A stretch of DNA of 64,000 nucleotides from Spirodela intermedia (taxonomy: Eukaryota > Streptophyta > Magnoliopsida > Alismatales > Araceae), in assembly GCA_902729315.2 (NCBI GenBank), contig LR746280.1, forward strand, positions 1,480,501 through 1,544,500, read 5' to 3'. Position numbers and translations under genes: made by a program. The notes below the pieces were generated by a model. The model was not told the DNA's origin. It ran no database searches and saw only the letters and a list, made by a program, of their open reading frames with translations. Position 1 is the first letter of the stretch. Each line of letters starts with the position of its first letter. Shown here piece by piece: positions 46,854 through 60,518 of the stretch.

Positions 46854-49800
46854 TCACAGCAAATCCAAGAGTGGCGGCTGCGCCAATTGGGTGTTCGATT
46901 GACCGGGCCGTGAGACTGGCGGCATGAGGCGGCCCGGGTTCCTGCCTCGGCCTCTCCCGACCGCGGTCAACGGAGGTGGAGCAATTCTTGGCGTGGCTTG
47001 ATCATTGCTGGAAGAAGAAAATATTGAGCCGATGTCTTTTCTATAGCCGGATGCTCCACCCGACTGAGTGGGGAATCCATTCAAGCTTGCCACAGGTGGG
47101 GCCCCAAGACTTGGATTGTTCATGCTTGACATGGAGTAGGTTTGATGTGGTCTCTGCAGATCCATGGGAGTGTTGCTGCTGAAGAAGCTTAAGCTGGTTG
47201 TGTTCAAGACAGAGCTCCCATTGGTCTGCGGGGGCTTCGCCGCCACAGTGGCGGCACCGCCGCTGGCATTCCCTGGGCGGGGGGGCCAATCTGCAAAGGG
47301 GTCAATGTCATCAAAATTGCCGACAGAAATACCTTCCGTGCTCTGGTTCTGATTACTATTTCTTCCCGTCTGAGAGCCAAAGCCCATGGAAGAACTCTGC
47401 GGTGGCCACTCGATGTCAACCGGCGCGCATGAAGAGGTGGCTGGTTGGCTGGGCGGCGGCGCAGATGGCGGCAGAGGTCTCACAGTGGCGGCAGATTGCG
47501 AGGTCTCCAGTGGTGGGGAAGAGCTAGCTGTTCTCTTAGATACCGGGCCCCAGTCTTCGTCCCAGGATGAGGATGCTGTCTTGGCTGACGGGACAGCTCC
47601 ATGTGCTGTCTGAGGTGCCTCTGGGCCGAGGCCATTGTTCACAGACGCCATGATTTTGACTTCAGAATTTCCAACGTCGGTCACTGTCACGCCTCGTTTT
47701 TGTTCGATCATTCTGTCATCGGAGAGTTCAAAAATGGATAGCAATATCCGATCACATAAGATGGGAAGAACAGGAACCAGCCACCTAAATGAAGAAAAAA
47801 TTTGAATAGATGTCGGTACCTAAGAATATCCCTCACAAAAAGCATGTATTTTCCGAACTGCTGAATGTTCAGCTGCTGGGCTACGAGTAATGGAGAGAGA
47901 AGAGGAAGCAAATGCTCCGCAGCAAAGTCTACGCCATACTGCACAAATAAAACAAGGGGATAATAATCATTTGCTGCAATTATTAAAATCAATAATCTTT
48001 CAAAAGAACTACACGGAAGAACAACATGTTTATACCAATATGATTTGCAGGATGAGTTACCTGCTTTAAGATGGAGTTGGCAACTCCCAGGGTGCACATA
48101 AGGGTAGGCGCAGAGTGGTCAACGGCGGTGCAACGCTGCAGGGTTTGCAGGATGTCCAAAGCAGCTTGTTTGTCGAGAGAGGAGACCAAATCCCCCAGAC
48201 AACGGAGAGAATTCACCCGCACCTGTACACGAATTAACAGAATATTTGAAGGTGTGGACTAGAACAGATCACACTCAAGGCAGTGGTGGTTTCAACAAGA
48301 ATACTGTGTTTTTCTAAATTACTGGGTCTTTGAATGAAACAGAAAATAGGATTGAGACAATTACTGCTGACATGATAAAAAAAGAGTTCTGAAGCGAGAA
48401 GACAACTACTGCATGGAATTTTTTTTTACATGCCAGCTAGAACATCGTTGATAACAATGTAGCACACAACTTTGCCAAAACAAGTTTACTACCACATTAG
48501 GGTAATCGATTGGAGAATGTCCCCTAATAATTTCTGAATCAAAAGTCAAATAGAACACGAGTGTCTAATGGTAGGCAAAGTAAAGAATAAAACACAATTT
48601 TCAGCAGACAATACGTGAGACAAGGGACGTGAACATGGTAGAAGTAATCACAAAGGGATGAGGATCAAAAAAGGAAAGCAGAGCTCCACTTACTGCAGCA
48701 ACTGTGGTTCTGAGGGCTAATCCATGCACACGAGGCAAAATAGCTTGTTTCACTAGCTGCGCATTGTATAAAAAGGAGAAATGGAGTTAGTATCTTCAAT
48801 ACCGCAAGATGTATGACATAATCTTTAGATAAGGCAAAAGAGAGAATGTATGACTGAGGAAAAACTAAAAGCAAGCAGGATGCACAGATTGAACTGAACC
48901 ACGTAGGCTCTCCAAATAATTAATGAATCTACATTCTCATAGAAAAATCTAACCCACCAGCTTATCTAGACGAATGCCCAAATAACAGCCCTAGAAATAT
49001 GACCCTTTTGTTGAAAGCATGCACCTACTTCTTCGTACAATTTGTCCGATATTGCATGAAGAATGAGCTATTGTATCCTCATATCCACTTCATGGGACCA
49101 GTGCTGATCTCATCTCTGGCAAACTGGATCGATCAAGTTCAGAAACTTTTGATTCCTATTCCTCCTTCTGAAGACTGAAAACCAATTGCTTTTATCAAAA
49201 AAGGTACCCCGGTGGATAATTTTCCACGTGAGATTCTCCACACAGAAGTCTTTACTCTCAAAGGGGAAGAAATCTTCAAGATCCAAGGTGCTAACATTAA
49301 AAAGGCGGACCAATTGAATGCTCTATGTAATCGTATTCAATAATCTGCACCAATTCATAAAAGTCAACAGTCCTAATGCGCCGTCACAACACAATGTGGA
49401 GTCATCACTTGGAAAGCTTAGATGCAAAATTTGTGAAAGAGAACGTTATTTACCTTCATGTCAAGTTGCTTCGCAAGAGGTACAGTTCTCCGTAAAACCT
49501 CTTCTTGCATACGAGAATCAGTGTCATCGTAAGCACGAACAAGCAAAGGAAGAACATTTGTTATCAAGTTCTCCTGGCTAGTCTGTTTGAACATGCATAT
49601 TAAAGAAGACCAAGTCAGCACACCTAAAGGAGGAAATTCCAAAAATCAGAAACATGTTCTTTAATGCCGGACCAATCATGCAAAGTATATTGAACGATGG
49701 ATGAAGATTGCCACTGCAATATAAAGGCACTATTGCTCCTACACATTGCTTTACGACTTGCATTAATAAGAGTAGAGTTAAATCTCGAATGAGGGGATGC

Positions 49801-50465
49801 GTCAAATGATAGCTACTGAGGAAGTTTATTAAGAAAAAAAGAACTTCAGATATACTATATGTACAACTCCCAGTCTATGATCTCCCAGAAAGTTTCAAAG
49901 ACTGGGGCTCAGGAAGGTGATGCGATTGGTGACCTCAAACCAGACCCGGTTTACGAGGAGCTTTACGTATCATGTGCAGATCCTAATATATGACATCTTC
50001 AACTCTCTTCGCCGAGTTCAAAAATTAGGTTCAGATTCTACCCAATAACACTATGGATGCCAATCTAGAGCAATGAGAACAGTAAGCACAGGATATTCCC
50101 CTACTAAAACTTTCCGAAATGTTGTCCCGAGTACATTTCAAAAGATATGATCTTCATTATTTCTCCTTCATGAAATAACCCAAAACAATTTCAACACACC
50201 CTCACTGTATTCTGCGTCAGAAAGTGAGTAAGAGCCTTAACCCTGGTGGAACTAGTGAAAAGAAGAAAGCTGAAGAGTGAGGCATGATTCTCTTTACTTT
50301 TGTTTGACTTCTATATTCTGCGATAGACCACATAGGTGTATCATAGTCTTGACACATGCTGAATGTAAAGCTCTCTTTCCTAAGAATTATTTGCATCAAT
50401 CAGAAGCAATAGCAAATAACTCCCAGGACATTCTTGTATGGATTCTAAACATTTTTAATTATGCA

Positions 50466-50502
<37 letters not shown>

Positions 50503-53500
50503 TAAACATAAGCATGTTAACCAGATCTCTATTAAGTGCTCGGGTACCATTAACTAAAAAAATATTTTACACACGCTTACACACGTATATGCATATATAT
50601 GTACGTACAAGTGCATTTTTCCAAGGAAATAAGATGCAAAGAATGAGCTATAAAAAAAGTCGTAAATAAACAATAAAGGTTGCCTCCTTCAAAAGTTCTC
50701 ATGGGACCTAAGTAATTTCTTAATGTCACTAACTGGTTGCCGAATATTCTCCTCACCTTGTTGATGATCAAATCTGCATGCTTCAGAAGCAGCAAAAGTG
50801 TTTCACCGGATGCAGTGCTCAGAACTGGGACTAGTGCTGGCAAAGTTGACAGTTCAAAATCATTCTTGTCCTAAAAAGTAAAACCCAAACGGAAAGGTGA
50901 GGTTAGCTTGCATTTCACAATGACACATTTGGTTGAACGCACCAATATAAAAGTTTCCAGAATTCACAGTTCTAAATATAATATTTCAACTTTCGCAATA
51001 TCCATAACGAAAGAGCATAGATATAATTAAGTTATCGGAGAAAGATCTGTCCATATTTCAAGAATCATTATAATGGAGAGAACTTTCTAGCTATCCAAAC
51101 TATTAAGGAAAATGTCTTCATTTATAATAAGGTAAAACCACGGGCATGTGGACGTCAGTAATATTGATTCCTGCTGAAATAACATCTATATTATTTTCTG
51201 AATGTCTGTAGTTCAATCCTGAATTAGGGGAGTGACATCTATATTATTTTCTCATCAATACCAAACCTTGTAGTTTGTCAAGAGCTCTAGAGGATTATGA
51301 CAATAAGGTTTCTTATCACCGGTTCATCTTATTCTTGTGGGACAAACTATTAGTTCATTGTTGAAAGAAGCTGCCACCACAAGATTGATCGAAGGAATCC
51401 AAGTTGGTTGATATATCATACATCTCAACCATCTACAATTTTGCTTATCCTACAACGTTGTTCGGAAAAGTGAACATCTAGGAAATTCAGCTATTGGAAC
51501 GGCTAGTTATTTTGCTAGAAATGGTGGACAGGATTGTGCATAAAGTTGAATAAGACTGAAGCAATGGGAGATGGGATCCAGCAAGAAGAGATGATTAGTC
51601 AAAATGTAACTTGGGGAGTGAGGTGGCTAAGTTACCATCAGAAAACCTTGTCTCCCCTTATTCTTAGGTAGGTCAGCTTCATCATTGGAAAGGTAGAAAA
51701 TAATGTTACTTTTAATTAAAGGTTGATGGATTATTTCGAAAAGTGTTTTGCCCTATTGGCTGTGCAGATGATGTTGATTCAAGAGGCCTCAGTGTACTAT
51801 AAAGAAAATTGAAGCTTCTATCATAATCGATTTTCTTTTGAAGTAGGCCTACCACTGACACAAAAGGTGTCCACATCATCAAGTAGGATAGAGCATGCAG
51901 ACTTGTACGAGGATAGGCAGGGTTAGATAAAGTACATATTGTCAACAAGACTCTTCTTATAAATGGTTGGAGACCAGGTGAGAGCAATTCAGCGTGGGCT
52001 GATAAAAAAATAAATGGAAACTTTTTCCGATGCATAGACCTAGAGTATCTCCTATTTGGAAAGAAATTCTTCATTTATCAGAATTTTTAATAATATCTTC
52101 TGTCTTTTAGGTTATTAATGGAATGAGATTAAAATTTTGCAAAGACATTTGGATGCAAGCCCAATGTATAAAATTTTTGGAGCTCTATAATGTATCCGGG
52201 TCAACAACAAATGTATTTTCTGAGATTTTGAGAAACATAGCCAATGGCTATTGAGAACAACGACTCAGAATACGTCTTTGTGATGCTCCAAACACTTAGG
52301 TCAAAAGAGACTAGAAAGAAAATAGAAAATGGAGATGGAATGCTAAAGGAGTGGTCATCATTAATTTTAAGAAAATGGAAATTAATGAAAGATAGGTTGG
52401 TCACTTGTGACAAAATTCGAATCTTGAAATGTAATATCCTTTACAGAGGACATTATTCATTGAAATGAGAATGTCGTTAATATTACAGATACAAAAGTAC
52501 ACAGCTAGGAAAGTATAAATTCATGACCAAAAATGAACGACAATACTACATGATTTTTGATTAACATATTTCATTGAGGAAAAAAGCACAGCAGGAAATT
52601 TTTGAACTACCCTAGTAAGCTATAATGTTACTGAGAAAAGAAAAATAATAAAGTTTCAGCATTGGGCATGAGCATATGCACCCTCGAGTGCATAGATCAT
52701 CTCGTTACCCAGTGTCAGCAATTATGCTTTAAAAACACAGGGAAACACTTGTTGTCAACTCGTATAGTTGAAGCTATTAAAATATCTTCGATTAAAATTA
52801 CTTCGAACATACATTCATGTGTTAATCCAAGAACATGTGCCACAACAACCAGCTATGGATCAAGAATTCACAGTAAACCAACTATATCAAAATTATGCTC
52901 CGTACATGATGAAGCCTCAAATAACAGTGAAACATTCTTTCACGCTAAAGGGAAGCAGATTTCGATAAATGGATGAATAAATATATAATGAGCAATAAGA
53001 CAAGCACGGATAGTGCAATAAAGTAATCTTCAGACCAGAATATAGACTTACTTGAGACTCTGCTATTGTAAGGACCATGGGTAAAATCATCGGCTGCATA
53101 ACAACATTACGGAGCTCTGCACAAAGAGGAGGAAGAACCTGCTCGAAACATAAAAAAAAACTACAAATCAAAAAACAGAAAAATGAAACATGACACTCAA
53201 GAAAAAATGGCAACAAAAAAGTTGAAGGTCACAACATTGCAAATAAATGAAAGTCATAGGATCCCATCATCAAAGACAAAAATCTACGAATGAAATTCTG
53301 TTAGGGTCCCCGATTGTGGGCCTTAACCATAGCACTCAACCATGACGGTAACAAGAGTAAGGACCAGGGCAAGAGCTAAAGAACAATAAAACAGTAATGA
53401 ACGAATAGCAAACCCTAGAACAGAGCCTAATCGAGAGGAACCCCTAACTCTCCTGCGACCGGTCCAAAAACCTCCCCCCTTCCTCTCTCCAGAGCCTCTT

Positions 53501-56500
53501 CTAAGAGAGGCTCCTCAGCCAGGGAGAAAGACTACATTGCCGTTAATGAGCCCAACCCCAAACCCCCTTTTAAGGGTTCGATTCGTCTCTTCAGTCTCTA
53601 CGGGGACTTGTCTTGGGCTCTTTAGGCTCTTTTCTGCGTCTTGAGTATGTTAGGCCCCGTTAGGACCTAACAAATTTATACTGAAATTATGTAGACAGAA
53701 AACGAGAAACAAAAGCAAGCTTTCCATTGTGAATTATACATTATAATATGCAACTGATTCCTATTATTTTTAATAATGCAATGATTCTGATGACCATAAA
53801 TAAATCACGTAATGCCTAAAACACAGACATGTAGTGCAGCAGGAAAGGTCACCCTGTATTAAATTAGAGCAACAGGGAATCATGAAATGCATCATTATAT
53901 ATTCAGACGCAAACGGCAAATACCTTATATCTTAAGACCCGAGAGTCAAAGTCTTTCCACATTTCTGACAATGCTTTTAGAAACTCAGTTTTCTGCATGT
54001 TGTCCCGCTCCTGCAAGCAATTCAAATTATTTCGTTTTAAGTCACATTTCAAAAAAATATATTTTCCATTCCAAAATGATCTGACTAGAAACATAATCCA
54101 TACAAGCATATGGTCAAGGAAGCGAAGGGCACGCAACCTAGTATCATCCCGGAAAAATGGAGAACCTGGAAAGAACGAAAGATTTCAAACATTAGGTTTC
54201 TAAATAACCCATAAATTATAAAGCGGATGTGCAATTGTGTTAAGAGATAAACCTGGAACAAAAAAAATTACAAAATTAACTTACCCTTCCAAACATGTGT
54301 ATGAATGTACAGATAACAAATTTTAAAATGACATAAAAATTTCATACTTCTGCTGAAGATCAACGAAAAATGCACCAATTCTCCATTATGTATCAAAGAA
54401 AAAAATGTGAAGACAAGATTACAATACTAGATAATCCTCGAGCATATGGCAGCATTTCCAGGGCTAAGTACAGGTAAAATATCCTCATGTTTCTCCAAAT
54501 TAAAAGCACCAGTCTACTCCCCGTTTCAATGTTATAAGATTACTGCCATCTGACTCTCATGAGAATATTTTCACATATGAATGTTAAATGATGGGTTCAC
54601 TACCATTTTGGTGCAGCTCAATGATGATGTAGTCTTTTTGAGAGATCATGGCTCACATGCTTGTGAATGTTTCCTTTCATCTGATGATTTTGTGGAAATA
54701 GTCACTTTCGAAAAAAATGATGGTTTCATCTCCCAAAAGGGTTGAAGCAACCTCGTGGCAGATACCAATTCAAATTCTTAGGGACTGTGGATCATGGTTT
54801 TCTTAATTAGCTGTCACTGAAACCCCCAATCTACATCTCCTGCTTCGTTTAAATTTTCAAAGTTAACGAGGCCTAAACTCATCAGAATCATCTATTGTGT
54901 TGCTGGCATTCCTTGGTCAGGAGCCCTGGACGGCTCTATCTACATCACATTCAGTATTCCTACATGTGTGAGGAACTCGAAGCCCAGAAATTGTCCTGGA
55001 AATGGGCATATTATTGTTTGATAGAGAGAAGGATTCACGACTGCTGAACACAATATCATAACAATGTCATGTATAGTCATTGCTAAGACTATGAATGATT
55101 AGCAATCTAAAAGATGCTTATTTTTACATTTTCCTCATAATTCAAAAAATGAATAAAGCATGCACCAGTACAAAGGGAAAACGCCCACCATTAAGAAGGA
55201 TTAAATCCAAGCGGAATATCTAAAATAAATTTTACCAGAACAATCCAGTCATTACCTGTGAAATCCAGGGCACTTGGCCTTAAAGTTTCATCTAAGGACA
55301 GCATGCGGCGTAAATCTGTGACAAGGTCTGGTGGTATAACTGAAAATGACTCGTGTAATGAGTACGTCAGCATATTCATGTACTGCAAAGACAACAAAAA
55401 AAATGGACTGCTCAGTTGGAAAATGCTGTCAGTAGCAACACAGCGTACTGTCAAGTCATGAGGAGGGAAGATTCATTATCATAGTGAAGGGGATAGGGTG
55501 CTGGGTATCAGAAATAATTGAATATGAGAAGCTTGCGTTTGAACCCGAATGTATACCATTACAATCTAGAAGGAATAGCATGCGTTTCATAGGATTTATA
55601 GAGAGTATTTACACGCAGACATTTCACCAGTTATTATGTAGGATGAAGTGAAGGCAAAAATCCCTGGGTTGAAGTTAGAAATCCATAGCTGGTCAAGGGG
55701 ATGACGTAATATGTAGTATTTCAGCTGTTTATTGATGTAGCAAGCCCTTCTAGCTTGAAATTCTTATCTCTACAACTTGGAGGAAATCAGCAAATGTGAA
55801 GCCAGCATGTGTTTAACATCTTTTCAGTGTTGTTGAAAAACATCTACTAGGATACTGAATACATTCCATCATTGAAAAAAAAAATGACGACGAGGGAAGC
55901 AACGGGATCATCCAACAGGAGATAGAATAAAAAATAACCACACACCTTTCATGGATTAGTAAAAGAAATGCTATAGGATGCCTATGATAAAAGTGCATGG
56001 GTTGAAGTGGATATACATACCATCTTAACGTTGTTATGGCAATTTAATAAAGACTTGTGGGCAACTAGATGGTAAGCGAGGCATCCAAAACTGAACATGT
56101 CAGAAGCACACACAGCTGAAAGTGCTTTGCTCCGAACCAATTCAGGGGCAGTGTAATTTAAGGAAGGCTGTAGAGGTAAAACAGCATCCTCAACATCATA
56201 TTCCTGTGAAAGCAAACAGGAGACTGTTAATCTAAATGATTAGTTGCAAATTTTCATCGCTCCTTTTTTTCTGGTATGTCTGAATAATGGGTATAGAAGA
56301 TCACAACTGAACAGTGGAACCAAAGTGTGGAACCAAAATTCCTAAAATCATTAAAAAATAGATAATAACTAAGGGCTAAAAAATAATATCGTAATGGAAA
56401 ATAATCCAACAGTCATCTGGAAAAAACTCAACACAGAACGCAGTAAAAATGTAGAATCAAAGCCTTTTCTATGATCAAATCGAACTAACCGGATAATGAA

Positions 56501-59500
56501 ATGGTGCTAAACCATTAGAGTCACCGGAGGCTTGTTCAATGGAGACTGCAAAACCAAATCCTCCTAGTTTCCATGCTCCAGTTGAAGTAATAAACACTGC
56601 CTGATGAAAGAAAACATATGGTAAGAACTTTCAACAATATATGAAATAGATAACAGATGTTCTTCATTACCAAAAAAACTCTGTACCGTAACAGAAAAAA
56701 AAATTGGACAATAAAAAAAGGGGCAAATAAACACAATATTGATGGTTTTCCTTATGAAAGTAGGCGTTGCCAGTATTTCTACCCTCAAAAGAAAAGAAAG
56801 AATGTGTGTTGACGCATGTACGCCATTCATGATTACATAAAAAGATGTTGACGCATTCGTTGTAAAAATCTAATTCTCAAAAAAACTTCCAACTGAAAAA
56901 AAAAAGAAGAGGTTCAGTGAACCAGAAACATATACTGATGAGGACACAGATTGGTTAAAATAGTGAATGCAATTTATAAACTTAATAGCATATTTTAGAG
57001 GAGTCATGGTGAAGAAGAGCAGTACACTGACCAGAAAACGACCCACTGACGGAAGATGATAATGCATGCTCGATGACAGTTGCAACAGGGTCGGGTCATC
57101 GGCAAGAAATAAATAACAGAAAGCGTAGTCAAATTCAACCCTAAATCGTCCTTTCTGGAATGAAAATAAATAATTGGCAGGCAGTGCTCCAAGACACATC
57201 AGTGGGAATTCAACAGATTGAGAGACTGGAGGAAATAATTGTGGGAATCTAATATCCCCTTGATTCCATCTCTCCCAGAGAGGAGGGAAGGGGAAGAAGG
57301 GGGTTGAACTACCATATTTTCATTAAAAATTCTGCAAGAAAAATGAATGTAAATGTACAGTCAAAGATAAAAGTGCAAGTCTGGTCCCAGGGCAAGTGCG
57401 TATCTTTGAAGATACTTGCTTGAAACTCAATGCTTAAAGAGTGGAAGTAACAGATGTAAAGAGGAGCATATGTTAGATGCGCGTTAGGAACTGTATGACA
57501 CTCCAATATGTATCACTAACAAACGATGTGATTGGCCAAGAAATATTTTAATAAAATTGCAATGTTCATAAAAAACTGCATCAAATGAAGCAGAAAAATA
57601 AGAAAGACGAAGAAAGTCTACAAAGATCTAAAGGTAGCATTATTTCTAAAAAAGAATGAAAATAAAAAAAAATTGGTTGTAAAACAATAGCAGTTAAAAA
57701 AGATGAAGTCATTTCCACCGAAATGTTAAATTAAACCCCTCGATACAAATTAGTAAAGAGCTTCACCTCAGGTGATATAGATCGGTGAACCAAATGAGCA
57801 TTATTGTGCAGAAAATCTAAGGTTTCTGCGACCTGCAGAAGCCCATGCTTGACCTCCAATAATCCCATTTCCTGCAAGCCACGTTGGGTACTTCAAAATT
57901 AATAAGAAGAAGAAGGTTGAGGATCTTTTGCGTATTCAATTTGGTATCCATCAAGTAGAATATTTTTCCATTGTCGTGAAAAACAGTATAATTGACTCAG
58001 TCATCATCATTGTCATCTTGTTCATGACACAAGGAAAATGATAAACAACCACGAAGTTAACTCTCCATAGAGAGCCAGAGTCATTTTTCTGACCACTGGC
58101 TCTCTCGTTGGTAGCCCTCCTACTTACCAGAGGTAGAATGGAGTATAAGCAGATGCTTTTAGGTGCTATCTGGTTTATATCAAGTCAAAAATTCGTCACA
58201 TGAAACTTAAGACTTCCGCTCGTTGAATGTCTCCGTAAAACATGATGCAGGCATTTACACCGAGACATTTTACATCCAAAGTCACAACACTATTGCTTCA
58301 GTCATCAAGACTTGCAATGAAATCCACGCAGATTTACTCATTTAGGCATTCAGTTGGGAATTTTAAGAACCAGGCGATATCATTTCGACACGAAAAGTTG
58401 GTGGTTGATCAACTGAAAGTACAAAAGAATATAAAAAATAGCATATTTTTGCTACATATTAATGACGATTCAAGTAGTAATTCTCCAAATGGAAACTTCG
58501 AAAGCTGATGCTAACTGTAAGACAACACAAGAGATTTTGGCATGGAAAACCTTGGTTTCATTTTAAATCCACCTGAGACAGATTAGTGAAAGAGAAATGA
58601 GCTTAATTTTGGCAGCCTTTCATCAAGCATGAGATTTTTGTTTAAAACCTCCCACAAATGTGGCTCATTACCAAACTCGAAAAATATTCAAAGAGGAATG
58701 CGCCACTAGAAGGCATATTGAATATTTTTTAACTTGGATTATGGCGGATTGCTTCAATGGCTCAGCCAAACGCGGCAGCGGACCCTTTTCAGCAGAAGAC
58801 ATCAATTTATCCAGGAGAACCCCTAAGTTAATTGTTTCCAAAGATCCCTCCAAAAGAGCAGCAGATCAGAATCATCACACTATCAAGGAAATGTTCCCCG
58901 TCCATGATCAAAGTTCCAAATAGTGCAGGTAAGCAAAAGATACAACTATAAATGTTTCATCCTCCAGACGTCTGCTATCGTGACCCACGTTGACCATCTC
59001 CTAGACCATAAACCCTTTGTAAATGACAGTTATCCGAAAAGATCTCTCGAATTTTGCAGTGTTACTGAAAATTATGATACCTAGGCATCAGTATTGTACG
59101 AATGCCCGACTTCAAGGTAGAGAGAGAAAGAAGAAGGGGGGGGGGGGAGGTGAGGAGGGGAGAGAATTACCATCCCCTTTAGCTCCTTGGGAACATTGGG
59201 CACGTTTTCCACATTCCCGAGGGCATTCGCCGCAGAAGCAAAAAGAGGCTCCGTGACCATGGCCATGGCATTCTTGCTCTCATCCAGCGCCTGCACCACA
59301 TGGACCACTCCGGGATGCCGGAGCCTCACAAGCCTAGCCGCATCCGCCCGAATGATATCTAAGAATGAGTCCTCCGCCGCCTTGGACAGCCCAGCGCGCG
59401 TCCTGGCCTCCGACAGCGCCCGCTTATCAAGGACCCACACAGAGACGAGGGGATACTGCGTGGACGGCGCCGACGACCGAGGACGCGCAGAGTAGAGCTT

Positions 59501-59662
59501 CCACACCAACGCCGGGCCCCCAGATCCGACCTGTTCCAGCAGATCGTAGTCCTGGAGGGGCCGGGGACCCGTGACCTCCTGCACAGTGGTCTGCACCGTC
59601 TTCTCGATCACCGCCGCCGTCTTCGCCAGCGCCTGGGTGAGGGTCTTCATATTCAGAGACAT
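46854..59662 (-). CDS. SCYL2: SCY1-like pseudokinase 2 (SCYL2)
   Basis: Fourteen exons: 59662-59171, 57871-57767, 56600-56490, 56203-56021, 55382-55256, 54165-54104, 54010-53924, 53138-53052, 50870-50757, 49582-49454, 48756-48694, 48222-48061, 47938-47820, 47712-46854. Phases close to 899 aa, near the roughly 910-aa Arabidopsis SCYL2A/B. It begins [20 protein letters not shown]. The kinase fold is degenerate: [10 protein letters not shown] for the glycine loop, HRSISPEA (193-200) for HRDxKxxN, GGFGFA (212-) for DFG; APE is kept (255-257). HEAT-like repeats follow ([65 protein letters not shown]). The unstructured tail has [15 protein letters not shown] and ends LLDLL. SCYL2 proteins act at the trans-Golgi and in clathrin-coated vesicle traffic, binding clathrin and adaptors. 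In Arabidopsis they are needed for root-hair growth. Introns hold a solo LTR and a decayed LINE. Confidence 0.96.
50466..50501. repeat. (AAT)n microsatellite in SCYL2 intron 9
   Basis: About twelve AAT/ATA units are seen between exons 9 and 10. Confidence 0.9.
51700..52260 (+). mobile_element. Decayed LINE reverse-transcriptase fragment in SCYL2 intron 8
   Basis: The plus-strand frame from about 52041 reads [13 protein letters not shown], a stop, then [15 protein letters not shown] and FLELYNVSG. This matches the layout I know from the region after the RT domain of plant LINEs (WxxI, VGNGxxIRFWxDxW, FPxLYxxS). Upstream pieces such as [12 protein letters not shown]-like and LILSTRLFL lie in shifted frames with stops. 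It is antisense to SCYL2, truncated and clearly dead. Element ends could not be placed. Confidence 0.5.
53299..53672. mobile_element. Solo LTR in SCYL2 intron 7
   Basis: The 374-bp segment starts TGTTAGGGTCC and ends GGACCTAACA, i.e. TG...CA ends within short inverted repeats as in LTRs. The flanking bases are AATTC on the left and AATTT on the right, a near-match 5-bp target-site duplication. No internal retrotransposon coding sequence adjoins it. It is GC-richer than the surrounding intron. The orientation is undetermined. Confidence 0.7.
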
Positions 59663-60518
59663 CGCGCCGGCAAAGCTTCCAAAAATTGAGGACTCCGCCG
59701 CCGCAACTGCTCCGCTCGCCGGTGGCTCCGCCGGATCCGCTCTCAGGACGGAGGACGAACCTACATGCCGCTTGGACCGCCCCCCTCTAACGACGCTCCC
59801 CACTTCCTGAGATCGACGACACTGGAGTTGTGCTGTCTCGCGGAATAAATTATCCCCGCTCCAATCACCACACCGCCTCTCGTTGCGATACGTATCGCAA
59901 CGCATCCGTCCCGAAGCAACCCTGGCTAGGAACCACGTCATATGAATACGACACGTGACGACATTCACCCGACTAATCAACTATGAATTCTTCTCTCCCA
60001 AGTATTCCCGCAGCCGTCGGATCGATATAACCAAGACAAGCTCCCAAAGGAAGGTGTAGATCCGGCCACGTGGAGAAAGTCCGCGTAAACATTATAGTCA
60101 ATGACCAACGGCTATTCTCTCTTTCCCCGGACATTATAACGGTTTTCTAATGCTCCAATCATGTAAACATACTGGGAAGAGCCCATTATGGCTTCAAATC
60201 AGTCACAGTTCGGCTGTAACAGTAGAATGGGCCCGGTGATCGCAAAAATGGGCCCTTCCCAGGAAATTTGGGATGGGTGAGGCCCATTACTTGTATAGAC
60301 TTCCATTGATTGATACCATCTGAATCCTGGTCAGAACTACCAACATAACTGGGAAATCATAGGCAACGCACGGAGGAGGAATAATAGATGGTTAAATTCC
60401 AATGTATTATTAAAATTATTTTGTTATTTAGTAATGAAATAAATAATAATTTTCTCATTCAAAACACATAACTTTACTCAGAAAAGAAAGAAAAAAACGT
60501 CTGTAGAGTTGTTGGGCA
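59663..60518. promoter_or_regulatory. SCYL2 promoter region with TGGGCC motifs
   Basis: No coding exon was recognised. Upstream of the SCYL2 start, GCCCATT, ATGGGCCCG, ATGGGCCCTT and GGCCCATT occur within about 60181-60291, a second, smaller site II cluster. An open frame continues upstream of the SCYL2 ATG to 59980, but only the part from MSLNMKTL resembles the family. Confidence 0.55.

Noticed and set aside
59081-59980. N-terminal extension of SCYL2 to 59980
   Set aside because: The upstream part lacks similarity to SCYL2 and precedes the conserved [10 protein letters not shown] start; more likely 5' UTR.
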